58,046 bases of DNA from an uncultured Bacteroidales bacterium (GCA_902784475.1 CACZUX010000004.1:1-58046); one strand, 5' to 3'. Positions 1 through 8,263 are shown, counted from the first letter of the stretch. The notes: generated from the letters alone by a model not told the origin. A program made the numbers and translations.

Positions 1-563
1 GAGGCCACAGTAGCCTTGATGCGCGTGTCGGCTGCGGCGGCGTTCAGGGCGATGCCGCCCCAGCCGCAGATGCCGATGATGCCTATCCTGTCGGCATCCA
101 CATTGTCCTGCTTCGACAGGAAATCGACGGCTGCCATGAAGTCTTCGGTATTGATGTCGGGCGAGGCCGTGCGACGCGGCTCACCGCTGCTCTCACCGGT
201 ATAGGAAGGGTCGAAGGCCAGTGCCACAAAACCGCGCTCTGCCATCTTCATGGCATAAAGACCGCTCGACTGTTCCTTGGTGGCTCCGAAAGGACCAGAG
301 ACGGCTATGGCCGGCAACTTCTCATTTTTCATTTTTAATTTTTCACTTGCCGCAGGCATATAGAGGTCTGCGGCAAGCGTCAGCCCATACTGTGTATTAA
401 ACGTAACCTTTTTGTGGTTCACCTTCTCGCTCAGTGGGAACACCTTGTCCCACTCCTGCGTCATTTCTAACTTCTTTTCCATATCGTTATTAGTAGTTTG
501 TTTGTTGTTGCATGCCACCAGCATCCCGCCCAGCAACGTTGCTGTTAATATTATCCTTTTCAT
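1..563 (-). CDS. alpha/beta-hydrolase lipoprotein (dienelactone-hydrolase-like), C-terminus beyond window
   Basis: Read on the minus strand from ATG at 563; the frame stays open to base 1, so only about 187 N-terminal residues are present. It begins with a lipoprotein signal (LLGGMLVAC, so the lipid is on Cys18), which suggests an envelope protein. The body resembles bacterial alpha/beta hydrolases of the dienelactone-hydrolase type: GPFGATKEQSSGLYA is the oxyanion region and GICGWGG is the nucleophile elbow, with Cys at the centre. It is the last gene of a minus-strand operon, 2 bp after the GH43 gene. A heptanucleotide array encodes the odd Lys/Glu-rich stretch SEKLKMKNEKL near residue 75. 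Substrate unknown; the fold assignment is fairly safe. Confidence 0.8.
   Translation of the reverse strand, partial: MKRIILTATLLGGMLVACNNKQTTNNDMEKKLEMTQEWDKVFPLSEKVNHKKVTFNTQYGLTLAADLYMPAASEKLKMKNEKLPAIAVSGPFGATKEQSSGLYAMKMAERGFVALAFDPSYTGESSGEPRRTASPDINTEDFMAAVDFLSKQDNVDADRIGIIGICGWGGIALNAAAADTRIKATVA
319..346. repeat. heptanucleotide array inside the alpha/beta-hydrolase gene
   Basis: Four degenerate 7-mers in a row on the plus strand: TTCTCAT, TTTTCAT, TTTTAAT, TTTTCAC. On the coding (minus) strand they give a Lys/Glu-rich run just before the conserved LPAIAVSGPFG segment, so they look like an insertion tolerated in a loop. Confidence 0.75.
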
Positions 564-565
564 AC

Positions 566-3001
566 CTATTTTATTATCTTCTTTCCGTCCTTGATATAGA
601 TGCCTCTCGAAGGCTTCATCACTCTACGGCCGCTGAGGTCATAGACGGTGTCATCTTGTTCCTTTTGGCTGGTTACAGCCTCTTGGATTCCTGTTGAATT
701 ATCACTTCCCAAGTACTTCAGCTGGAAATTGTCCCAAACGACCCATTGGGCTGTGGCTGTGCCACGGATGCCCAAGGTGAGGGGACGTTGGCCGTCATAG
801 TAGAACAGGAGGGGTGCGATGGTGTATCGTTTGGCGGTGAACGATGCGGAGGCATCTTCCATGGAATTTTCGCCGTGCGAATTGCTGGTGAGTGGTACGG
901 TGTTGTCGCCGATGAAGAACACAGGCGGCTGCTCGGTCCTGCCCTCGTCCTGACGATAGAAGCCCTGTGCCGTGAGGGTATAAGTACCAGCGGGAGCATC
1001 TTGAAGGGCTTGGCTGATGGTGAAGGGCGAGTGGAATGACTCGGCACAGTTGTTGGTGTTGTCGCCGCCGGAGAGGGTGCTGTTGGTGCAGTCGCCGCTG
1101 ATGTTCCAAGCCGAAACGCGAGTATCGTTGCGCCCAAAGCCGGGGCACTGGATGAGGAAGCTGGCGTCGGCCGGTGCGTCAGGCGTGGCTTCAGAAAGTT
1201 CATCAAGGAGGTCATCGCGCGTCAGCACCTCCCACTGCGCTCCCCTTGCCGAGGCATTAGTCATGGATGTGCTGACGATAGTGCCGCCCGTGCTACCCCA
1301 GTAGTGGGTGTCGTCGGTGGTGAGAGTAACGGCGTGCTCGTCCACGTGGCTGATGGTGAATGGTGTGAGGCCACTGTCGAGATATCCATTGTTGCCGGCA
1401 TAGTGATTGAGAGAGCCGTTGCTGATGCGGGTGTCAATGGCATATTTGCCATCTGACAGCGCTACAAGGCGCAGATCGAGGGGCAGGTTGGAGAGAATGG
1501 CCTGCGTGCCCCACGACTGCCCGGCATTGAGGAACTTACCATCTCGTCGGTTGCGCAGAAATATGTTGGCTGTGCGCTGTGCATCTTCTATTTCTTCGGC
1601 AGTCAGTTCGGTTTCGCCGTAGTAGTTGATGAAAACATTGTCGATGCCCATCCAGCGGAAATTTTTCTTCACGGATGCGATACCGAAACGCAGATGACCA
1701 TCGGTGACGTGCACCGTGACGCTGTAGTTTTGTGGAGTGGTGTTATCGACCAGCACACGCTCGTTGTTAGCAAACAGATACACCGCCTCTGCATCCTGCC
1801 TGCCGCCGCTGATGAGCTGGCTGCGGAAGGCCGCTGCCGTCAGCTGATAGGTGCCGTTGGGGACAGTCTGCTCCTGAAAGATTTCGCCTGTATAGGAATT
1901 GGCGTCCCAACTCTCAAAAAAGTTGCCAGTGATGGCACCGTTCTGATTCGTGGCGATGAGTTGATTTTGTGCACCTGTAGTACAGGTCCACCCCAGTTTG
2001 CCATACTCGAACTCGGGGTTATCGACCATTACCTGTGTAGGGTTGGCTGCGTCGATGCTCATTTTGTACTCCATCACCGTGCGCAGGCGGTCACCGCTGT
2101 CGTCCATGACAAACAGCACAGGATGACGCTCAAAGTGCTGAGCATCGAGATTGATGTTGCGGTGGCTGTGGATGGACATGAGCAGCTGGCCCTCGAAGGT
2201 GCGGAAGAGCATGCCGTGGCCGTAGTTGTCGGGCGTGATGGGCAGCGGCTCGTGCTTCCAGGGTCCGTTCAGTTTACCCGTTGATGAGTAAGCCACGCCT
2301 TGCACATAGCGGTCGCCATGCCAGCTGGTCCATATCATTCCCAAGCGTCCTGTCTGTGTGCGGAACAGGTAAGGGCCGTCGGTCACGGGACTGGTGTTCC
2401 ATGTCGCATCGTGTGCCCGTGTCATCACCACGCCTTCGCCTACGGTACCCTTCATGTCCGGCTTCAGTTCGATGTACTCGATGGTGCCGTTGCCGTTCTG
2501 TATCCACTCGTGGCAATAGATGAGATAGCGCTTACCGTCGGTGTCCTCGAAATAAGAGGCATCGAGCGTCGTCTTCTCAGCCGGCACGTAGGTGGCGTCA
2601 CCCCCGCTGATGAGCGAGTACTTGCCTTGGGGCAGTGTGCTGCTCATGATGTGTACGGCGCGTCGTGGATGTCCGTCGCTGTCGATGGTGATGTTGCCGT
2701 TGGTCAGGGTCGAGAAGTTGTAGTACTTTCCGTCAATGGCATGAATCTCCGCAGCCCACACCTGCGGGCTGGCTCCCATCCAGGCCGCCTCGTTGAACTG
2801 CAAGGGGAAACCCAGATAGGTCCACACTTCCAGGTCGCCGCTCTGCCATAGTCCGCCGCCTGTACCCGTCATGTAGTACTGCTGTGACCTTGCGTCAGCC
2901 ATGATGAATGGGTCGCTAAGGTCGATGTCGCTGCGCAGCTCCTGGGCAGACGATGGAAGTAAAGAGGTGAAAGTGAATAGAAGAAAGGTAATACGCTTCA
3001 T
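566..3001 (-). CDS. secreted glycoside hydrolase family 43 protein with accessory C-terminal modules
   Basis: 811 aa with a signal peptide (MKRITFLLFTFTSLLPSSAQ). The first 310 residues or so form a GH43-type five-bladed propeller: SDPFIMAD (Asp30, likely base), TLDASYFEDTDGK (Asp147, likely pKa modulator) and TDGPYLFRT (Asp208, where many GH43 enzymes have Glu). After it come a jelly-roll carbohydrate-binding-like module (about 330-470), a beta-trefoil-like stretch (about 480-610), a second jelly-roll-like module, and a C-terminal tail YDLSGRRV..GIYIKDGKKIIK like the sorting or surface tails of Prevotella secreted proteins. GH43 enzymes usually cleave arabinosides, xylosides or galactosides; the exact specificity is not readable here. 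It lies 6 bp after the GH30 gene, so the two are probably co-expressed. Confidence 0.82.
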   Translation of the reverse strand: MKRITFLLFTFTSLLPSSAQELRSDIDLSDPFIMADARSQQYYMTGTGGGLWQSGDLEVWTYLGFPLQFNEAAWMGASPQVWAAEIHAIDGKYYNFSTLTNGNITIDSDGHPRRAVHIMSSTLPQGKYSLISGGDATYVPAEKTTLDASYFEDTDGKRYLIYCHEWIQNGNGTIEYIELKPDMKGTVGEGVVMTRAHDATWNTSPVTDGPYLFRTQTGRLGMIWTSWHGDRYVQGVAYSSTGKLNGPWKHEPLPITPDNYGHGMLFRTFEGQLLMSIHSHRNINLDAQHFERHPVLFVMDDSGDRLRTVMEYKMSIDAANPTQVMVDNPEFEYGKLGWTCTTGAQNQLIATNQNGAITGNFFESWDANSYTGEIFQEQTVPNGTYQLTAAAFRSQLISGGRQDAEAVYLFANNERVLVDNTTPQNYSVTVHVTDGHLRFGIASVKKNFRWMGIDNVFINYYGETELTAEEIEDAQRTANIFLRNRRDGKFLNAGQSWGTQAILSNLPLDLRLVALSDGKYAIDTRISNGSLNHYAGNNGYLDSGLTPFTISHVDEHAVTLTTDDTHYWGSTGGTIVSTSMTNASARGAQWEVLTRDDLLDELSEATPDAPADASFLIQCPGFGRNDTRVSAWNISGDCTNSTLSGGDNTNNCAESFHSPFTISQALQDAPAGTYTLTAQGFYRQDEGRTEQPPVFFIGDNTVPLTSNSHGENSMEDASASFTAKRYTIAPLLFYYDGQRPLTLGIRGTATAQWVVWDNFQLKYLGSDNSTGIQEAVTSQKEQDDTVYDLSGRRVMKPSRGIYIKDGKKIIK

Positions 3002-3007
3002 ATTGTA

Positions 3008-5035
3008 TTAGTTTTTGATGATTATTTTGCGGCTTGTGTTTCCTTGCCTGACAATATAGAGGCCAGGTGGAAGACCCTTGGTGCTGTTGCCTATGCGACA
3101 GCCATTGATGCTGTATATGGTCTTCGGTGTGTTCTTAGCGCTCTGTTCCGTTTCTCCGAGCATTGAACGGATTCCTGTTTCCTTACTACCGACGGGCAAC
3201 AATAGCGTGGTGATACTCTGCGTGGGCAGGGTGATGGTCATCATTTTGTCGCTGACGGTGAAGTCATAGATGCGCTTCAAGTCTTCGGAGGCTGAGGTGC
3301 GGTAGGCCTTGACCTTGGCTTTTGCAGGCACTTCGGCGAATTGAGACAAATCTATGCGATGGATGGCCTTCGTCCCTTCGTTGAGCACGACGAGCACAAG
3401 GGTATCTTGGGCGGCATTGATAGCTGCCAGGGACTGGTCGCAGTCGCTGGCGATGATGTCGTAGCCGCCTGGGATGAAGCGCGAGCACTGCTGGCGTACG
3501 TAGTAGTTCTTGTTGCGGCTGAAAGTCTGGTTGGCAAAGTTGCCCGTGACGGTACACCATTGGTCGTTGTCCTCTTCCATCACTTGCCAGTCTATCCAAG
3601 CCTCGGGTTGAAGGTAGCGTATGTCGTCGAAGAGTTTCTGAGCCAGTGCTAAGTTGCCGCCCAGCCCGCTGCCGCCGGCTCCCACTTCGCTCATCCAAAG
3701 AGGTATTCCGGCCTTTTGTGCAAGTTGTGCCAGCCGTTTCCGGTCGGCGTTGGTCACGGAGTAGGTGTGCGTGTTCCACTGGCTGACGAGTGGGAGCACG
3801 CCCGCCGACTTGTAGGCATTGAAGTCGGCAACAGACTGCGCCACCTTGGTCTCGTCGCTGGCTGAAATCACGGTGCTGAGCCCCGAAGCCTGCAGGATGG
3901 GTGCGAGGACGCGAAGGAAGTTGATTTGCGACTGAACATCGAAGTGGCAACCCTCCTGCGTACCGCTGCATCGCCAGAAGTCGGTCATGGCTTCATTGAA
4001 GGGTTCCAGCGTACGAAACTCGATACCGTACTCGTCCTTGTAGTGCTTACATACGTCAACAAGATAGTGGGCAAACTCCTCGTAGTACTCAGGACGCAGG
4101 TTGTCTTTGGCAGGGTCGGTGTTGCCCGAGACGCAGCCACTGTAGGTCATATAATAAGGAGCCGAATTGCTGAATGCCTCGAACACCGCATCGGGACATT
4201 TCTCGCGAATCTTCAGCATGATGCGGCGTTGTGCCTCGTCGCGGTCCCAGTGGTATTCGTCACCTGTAAAGTCCTTGAAGCCTGGCATCTCGGCACGCAG
4301 CCCCATGCCCCGGGCCATGTGGTGCTCCTCACAATGCCTCCATTCAGGGTCGTCGCCTCCGCCGATGTTGTAGCGAAAGAGCGAGTAGTTCAGGCCCGAG
4401 GGACTGACCAACCAGTTTACCAGCGTGTTAATCTTGGCTTCATCCCACTGGCCGCACATATTTGCCCACCAGCAAAGCGATACGCCCCAGCCCTCAAAGT
4501 GCTGCCGCACGTCGTCGGGACGTACCGTATATGACAGTGTGTCAACAGGTATGGACTGCTTGGCATTGTCGCTGAAGAACCAGTAGTGCAGGGGCGATGC
4601 CCCGTCCTTATTGGCAAACACCCATGCTTCGGCGGTGTTGGCATCTGTGCCCAGATACTTGTTGTTTGCCTTGCAGCGCAGTTTCACGAAGAAGTCGTTC
4701 TGGCGTTCTATCTTCCACTTGGCATTGTCGCTTGTGGAATCGGTCACGAAATGCGTTTCCCACTCTCCGGACAAGGCCATATACGACCGGCTTGCGTCGG
4801 CACGAACCACATAGTAGCCACCGCCAACGGGCACGAATGTCACCTGCTGGGGCTTCGTTGCCGATGCGTCTTCCAGCTTGGCAATGCCGTCTGAGCCTCG
4901 CTTTAGGTGGAGGCCGCTGCTGTGCATGAGGTAAGTGCGGGTAGGCTTTGTGAACTGGGACTGCGCAGAGGCCATAAGGCTGATGGCAGTCAGTACGATA
5001 AGTGATGTCATTTTCATGCAATACAGTTGATTCAT
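3008..5035 (-). CDS. secreted glycoside hydrolase family 30 protein (beta-1,6-galactanase-like)
   Basis: 675 aa. The start at 5035 gives MNQLYCMKMTSL; the Met at 5017 (MKMTSLIVLTAISLMASAQ) gives a cleaner signal peptide and may be the true start. Residues 30-160 look like a beta-trefoil (ricin-like) or related binding module. The TIM barrel begins at about 170 with FEGWGVSLCWWAN and has the clan-A pair: acid/base Glu348 in LEPFNEA and nucleophile Glu450 in MSEVGAGG. A beta-sandwich follows, then a tail (IYSINGCRI..GLYIVRQGN..) resembling a type IX secretion C-terminal signal. The barrel reads most like GH30 endo-beta-1,6-galactanase or related subfamilies; the substrate is inferred. Third gene from the end of the operon. 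Confidence 0.82.
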   Translation of the reverse strand: MNQLYCMKMTSLIVLTAISLMASAQSQFTKPTRTYLMHSSGLHLKRGSDGIAKLEDASATKPQQVTFVPVGGGYYVVRADASRSYMALSGEWETHFVTDSTSDNAKWKIERQNDFFVKLRCKANNKYLGTDANTAEAWVFANKDGASPLHYWFFSDNAKQSIPVDTLSYTVRPDDVRQHFEGWGVSLCWWANMCGQWDEAKINTLVNWLVSPSGLNYSLFRYNIGGGDDPEWRHCEEHHMARGMGLRAEMPGFKDFTGDEYHWDRDEAQRRIMLKIREKCPDAVFEAFSNSAPYYMTYSGCVSGNTDPAKDNLRPEYYEEFAHYLVDVCKHYKDEYGIEFRTLEPFNEAMTDFWRCSGTQEGCHFDVQSQINFLRVLAPILQASGLSTVISASDETKVAQSVADFNAYKSAGVLPLVSQWNTHTYSVTNADRKRLAQLAQKAGIPLWMSEVGAGGSGLGGNLALAQKLFDDIRYLQPEAWIDWQVMEEDNDQWCTVTGNFANQTFSRNKNYYVRQQCSRFIPGGYDIIASDCDQSLAAINAAQDTLVLVVLNEGTKAIHRIDLSQFAEVPAKAKVKAYRTSASEDLKRIYDFTVSDKMMTITLPTQSITTLLLPVGSKETGIRSMLGETEQSAKNTPKTIYSINGCRIGNSTKGLPPGLYIVRQGNTSRKIIIKN

Positions 5036-5084
5036 AAGATAATATCCTCTACATCCATAAAGTACAGCGTCCCAGTGAACCCGA

Positions 5085-5621
5085 CTATATTTTTTCCCCT
5101 AATTCAAAAGCCTCCTGCAGCTTGGCATTGCCTTCTATCTCGCGGGCATCGTTCACGCCTCCACAGAAGAGGTGGGCAGCGAGGTGAGACTTAGGATAGC
5201 AGTCTATCCAACCCGTCAGACCGATCTCAGCACGCTTCGGAGTCTCGGTTTCGTCCTCGGCAGCCGTCGTCAGCAGATAGACGTCGCGGAACTGATAGTC
5301 CTGCTCGTACATGGCGTTCATGCGGTCGATGAGCGTTTTCATCTGTCCGCTCATCTCATAGTAGTAGATGGGAGTGGCCCAGCAGACAACGTCGGCCTGC
5401 AACACCTTGGCCATGATGTCGTTCACATCGTCGTCGATGATGCAACGGCCCAGCTTCTGGCAGCCGAAGCAACCTTTGCAGAACTGTATGTTTTTACCGA
5501 CAAGAGAAATTTTCTCTACCTCGTTGCCGGCAGCTTTGGCGCCTTCAATAAACTGGTCAGCGAGTATGTCGCTATTTGAGCCGCGACGCAGGCTTGTAGA
5601 TATAACTATAATTTTTTTCAT
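5085..5621 (-). CDS. flavodoxin-fold FMN oxidoreductase, iron-sulfur flavoprotein type
   Basis: 178 aa, no signal peptide, so cytoplasmic. The N-terminus IIVISTSLRRGSNSDILAD is the FMN phosphate-binding loop of the NADPH-dependent FMN reductase family. The cluster CKGCFGCQKLGRC (about residues 48-60) resembles the compact Cys motif of iron-sulfur flavoproteins, and ATPIYYYEMSGQMKTLIDR is the second FMN-contact loop. Family members move electrons between reduced pyridine nucleotides or ferredoxin and small molecules such as quinones; the partner here is unknown. It overlaps the upstream flavodoxin gene by 4 bp (ATGA), so translation is probably coupled. Confidence 0.85.
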   Translation of the reverse strand: MKKIIVISTSLRRGSNSDILADQFIEGAKAAGNEVEKISLVGKNIQFCKGCFGCQKLGRCIIDDDVNDIMAKVLQADVVCWATPIYYYEMSGQMKTLIDRMNAMYEQDYQFRDVYLLTTAAEDETETPKRAEIGLTGWIDCYPKSHLAAHLFCGGVNDAREIEGNAKLQEAFELGEKI

Positions 5622-6742
5622 TTTCTTCTGATTATCTTTTTACCGTTTTGAATTATGATCCCTTTATGTCCGGCCTGAGCTAATGTGCCTTGCAGAGTAT
5701 AGCAACTTTTATCTTTTAACTTTTCACTCTTAATTGTATTGATGCCTGTTGGTTTGTTCAGTGACAAGGTTACTTTTATGTTGTTTTCTCCTGCTTTTAA
5801 GAATGAGCGCAGTTCACTCTCTGACAGTCCGTCGATTTGGCCTAAGCGTGTGTAACTCCAGGAGTTTGAATCGTAGAAAATGCAGATGTTGCTGCCGTTA
5901 TAGAGTACGATGTCGCCGGCTTGGGCTGTCATCTGCTCGTTTTTCGTTGTCAGCGACCTGCCCAAAGAGCCCCATATCTCAAAATTGTTGTCGTTAAGAG
6001 TGACGGTTATGGGAGTATCCTGCAGTGCAGCAACCAACTCGCGTGTGGCGTTATTATCGACCAGTGTTACGCTCTGTGTCTGTCCACCGATGGTGATATA
6101 TATCTTGTCCATAGTAGTTTGTGCTTTATCGAAATTCAGCGTCTTAAGCCAGTTTTCTATCAGCGAGGCACGATTGCTGTGGTTGCTGGCATTAATCCAC
6201 AATGCATCGCCCATCCATGTGACATTAGGCAACAGTCGCTTGGCATCATTTACCACACCGCTGATACCGCTCGAATGGCTCGATACAATCATGCTGACGT
6301 GCTTTCCTGCCATCTGAGAAGCACTCTGAAACAGGTAAGACTGCATGATGGCGGCCATCTGACTCCACCACAACGGGGTGATAATGATGATGTTTTGGTA
6401 GCCGCTGAGTGATGTAGTCACAGGATCGATGGCTGGGTAACTGTTAACATTGTTGGGATTAGCTTTGATGGCATTAAGCAACTGAGTACCTAAGGCATAA
6501 TTGTTTGCCTCGTACCTCAGTCCCTTTTCAGCAGGCTGGATTTCAAGCACGTCGGCCTCTATCTGACTGGTCAAAGTATTCACGATCTCGCGGCAGTTGC
6601 CTGTGTAGCTGTAATACACCACGAGCGTCTTGCCGGTCTTGCTGGTGTTGCCCGTATTGGCAGGAGTCTCAGCCTTCATTTCGTTATCTGCAGAACAGCA
6701 GCAGAGCAGCATGGCTGTTAAGAAGAATAGAATCTTTTGCAT
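5618..6742 (-). CDS. lipoprotein with flavodoxin domain, cyclophilin-like domain and C-terminal tail
   Basis: 374 aa. The N-terminus MQKILFFLTAMLLCCCS looks like a lipoprotein signal, although the Cys run makes the exact lipidated residue unsure. Residues 38-200 form a flavodoxin: VVYYSYTGNCREIV is the phosphate loop and ITPLWWSQMAAIMQSYL the flavin side. Residues 212-330 match the cyclophilin-like fold often fused or next to such flavodoxins (GSLGRSL, GDIVLY, SWSYTRLGQI). It ends with GIIIQNGKKIIRRK, similar to the tail of the GH43 gene downstream. The combination puts a flavodoxin outside the cytoplasm. A heptanucleotide array encodes KSEKLKDKS in the linker before the tail. It sits 2 bp after the amidohydrolase gene. 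Confidence 0.82.
   Translation of the reverse strand: MQKILFFLTAMLLCCCSADNEMKAETPANTGNTSKTGKTLVVYYSYTGNCREIVNTLTSQIEADVLEIQPAEKGLRYEANNYALGTQLLNAIKANPNNVNSYPAIDPVTTSLSGYQNIIIITPLWWSQMAAIMQSYLFQSASQMAGKHVSMIVSSHSSGISGVVNDAKRLLPNVTWMGDALWINASNHSNRASLIENWLKTLNFDKAQTTMDKIYITIGGQTQSVTLVDNNATRELVAALQDTPITVTLNDNNFEIWGSLGRSLTTKNEQMTAQAGDIVLYNGSNICIFYDSNSWSYTRLGQIDGLSESELRSFLKAGENNIKVTLSLNKPTGINTIKSEKLKDKSCYTLQGTLAQAGHKGIIIQNGKKIIRRK
5707..5734. repeat. heptanucleotide array inside the flavodoxin-cyclophilin gene
   Basis: 7-mers TTTTATC, TTTTAAC, TTTTCAC, TCTTAAT. They encode KSEKLKDKS in the flexible linker between the cyclophilin-like domain and the C-terminal tail. The unit is almost the same as in the array at 319-346. 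Confidence 0.7.
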
Positions 6743-6744
6743 CG

Positions 6745-8091
6745 TTATCTTTTGATTTTATTGAATATAAGTTTCATCGTCTCTGGGTCGAGAGGCTTCA
6801 TGGTGGGCAGTTTCAGGTCCTTTACCATGTGGAGCGTGCCTTGCTTGTACTTCTGGAAGTGGTCGGTCTTCAGGTGCTGCTGATAGGCTTCCTCGGAGGC
6901 ATAGATTTCGAGGATGCGAATCTTTGTGGAGTCCTCGGCACTCTGCATGGGGAACAGACAGACGACACCAAGCTCACGTTCTATACTGAGACGATCCACC
7001 TCGTTGGCAAAGGCCAGATATTCGTTGAGATACTGAGGATAGACCTCAATCTCGGCAATTCGGACAATCATATTTGTTGTAGTTCTTGCAGAAGGTCTTT
7101 CCGTCGTCTGACCCAACAACCACTTGGCGTTCTTCCACAGAATCATCTCGCGGAACGGCGCAAGGTCGGGCTCTGTTGTCAAGTACTGCTTCATCCTTGC
7201 CAGGCTTTGCGTGAGCACCTGCGGAGCGACGTAGGGATAGTCGGAACCGTAGAGCAGATGGTCGGGCGTGGTGGCGGTGAGCAGCATGCGGATGACCTCT
7301 GGAGAGTGTGCCCCAGCGAGGTCGTAATAGAGGGCACGGAGGTTGGCCTCGTAGTCAATCTCGCCCACCATCTTGTTCGCCTGCATCACGGGAGTCAGCG
7401 ATTTCATGCGAGGAATAGCCAAAGGCAGATAGGCGCCGCAATGGGGAACCACCACCTTGATGTTATTGTAGCGAGCCAGTATATTGCGTGAAATCATGTT
7501 CGACACGGCGCGGGTGGTCTCCGAGAGATATTCCTGCATAGCGAGTGGTGTCTGCTGCATCACCTGCTGGTTCACTGGGTTCGGGCGGTGTGGATGCAGA
7601 ATCACCACAGCCTTTCGTTCGTTCAACACGGAGAACAGCGTGTCGAGTTCGGGTGCGCCAAGATATTGCCCGCCGACATTCGTGGCCAGTTTGATGCCAT
7701 CAGCCTTCAGTACGTCGAGTGCGTACTTCGCCTCTTCAATGGCTTTCGAGACATCGGGTAGGGGAAGGGCAGCGCAGAACAGGAATCTGCCTGGGTGCTC
7801 CTTCTTGATGCGAGCGGCAGCCTCATTGGTTTGTCTCACCACCTCAGCTGATGATGGCTGGGGTGCTGCCAACGTCAATACCGATGTCTGCACACCAGCT
7901 TCGTCCATCCACCTGAGATGATTCTCCACGTCGTACTTCGGCAGGGGGAACCCCTCGTCCATCAGTCGTCCCTCTGTCTCAAGAGCCGATACAAACTCAG
8001 GAGTGATGATGTGACTGTGCACATCTGTCACGCCCTGAGCGAAACCATTTGTTGCCATCATAAGACCGAGCAATAATGTTTTAGCCTTCAA
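6745..8091 (-). CDS. secreted amidohydrolase (Amidohydro_2 type) fused to an antibiotic-biosynthesis-monooxygenase-like domain
   Basis: 448 aa. The reading starts at TTG (8091-8089), which gives the signal peptide MKAKTLLLGLMMATNGFA; an in-frame stop lies two codons upstream and no better ATG precedes the signal, so TTG is the likely start. Residues 20-320 are a metal-dependent TIM-barrel hydrolase with VTDVHSH (HxH), ILHPHRPNP, VVVPHCGAY and YGSDYPYVAP (catalytic Asp), as in aminocarboxymuconate-semialdehyde decarboxylase relatives. Residues 340-448 (MIVRIAEIEVYPQYL..) are a ferredoxin-like ABM (quinol monooxygenase-type) domain. Both halves belong to families acting on ring-cleavage products or quinones. 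First gene of the operon, divergent from the AraC gene. The substrate is not known. Confidence 0.82.
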   Translation of the reverse strand: MKAKTLLLGLMMATNGFAQGVTDVHSHIITPEFVSALETEGRLMDEGFPLPKYDVENHLRWMDEAGVQTSVLTLAAPQPSSAEVVRQTNEAAARIKKEHPGRFLFCAALPLPDVSKAIEEAKYALDVLKADGIKLATNVGGQYLGAPELDTLFSVLNERKAVVILHPHRPNPVNQQVMQQTPLAMQEYLSETTRAVSNMISRNILARYNNIKVVVPHCGAYLPLAIPRMKSLTPVMQANKMVGEIDYEANLRALYYDLAGAHSPEVIRMLLTATTPDHLLYGSDYPYVAPQVLTQSLARMKQYLTTEPDLAPFREMILWKNAKWLLGQTTERPSARTTTNMIVRIAEIEVYPQYLNEYLAFANEVDRLSIERELGVVCLFPMQSAEDSTKIRILEIYASEEAYQQHLKTDHFQKYKQGTLHMVKDLKLPTMKPLDPETMKLIFNKIKR

Positions 8092-8106
8092 CTTTCAACT
8101 TTACTT
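8086..8106. repeat. short heptanucleotide array over the start of the amidohydrolase gene
   Basis: Three 7-mers (CTTCAAC, TTTCAAC, TTTACTT) cover the TTG start codon at 8089-8091 and the bases before it on the minus strand. The start codon seems to be supplied by a repeat unit. Confidence 0.6.
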
Positions 8107-8122
8107 ATTAAGTTTTCGGATG

Positions 8123-8130
8123 CAAAATTA
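8123..8130 (-). promoter_or_regulatory. -7 box of the minus-strand redox/glycosidase operon
   Basis: On the minus strand the bases read TAATTTTG, a match to the Bacteroidota -7 consensus TAnnTTTG, about 30 bp before the amidohydrolase start. No TTTG was found at the ideal -33 spacing (the nearest, 8158-8161, is 27 bp away), which would suit an activator-dependent promoter. Confidence 0.5.
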
Positions 8131-8249
8131 CGGAGATTCACAGAAAACGGTATTACACAAATTGGCTAATGATATACCAATTTCGCAGAAAAAGGTTGTA
8201 AAACATAAAATAATTACCACTTTTGGATAAAAGTGATGTTCTTTTTTTG

Positions 8250-8257
8250 TAAATTTG
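8250..8257 (+). promoter_or_regulatory. -7 box of the AraC-family gene, almost touching the start codon
   Basis: TAAATTTG matches TAnnTTTG exactly. The ATG begins at 8264, about where transcription should start, so the mRNA would have no leader or only a few bases. A TTTG at 8222-8225 is slightly too far (24 bp) to be an ideal -33 element. Confidence 0.55.
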
Positions 8258-8263
8258 CAGCAG

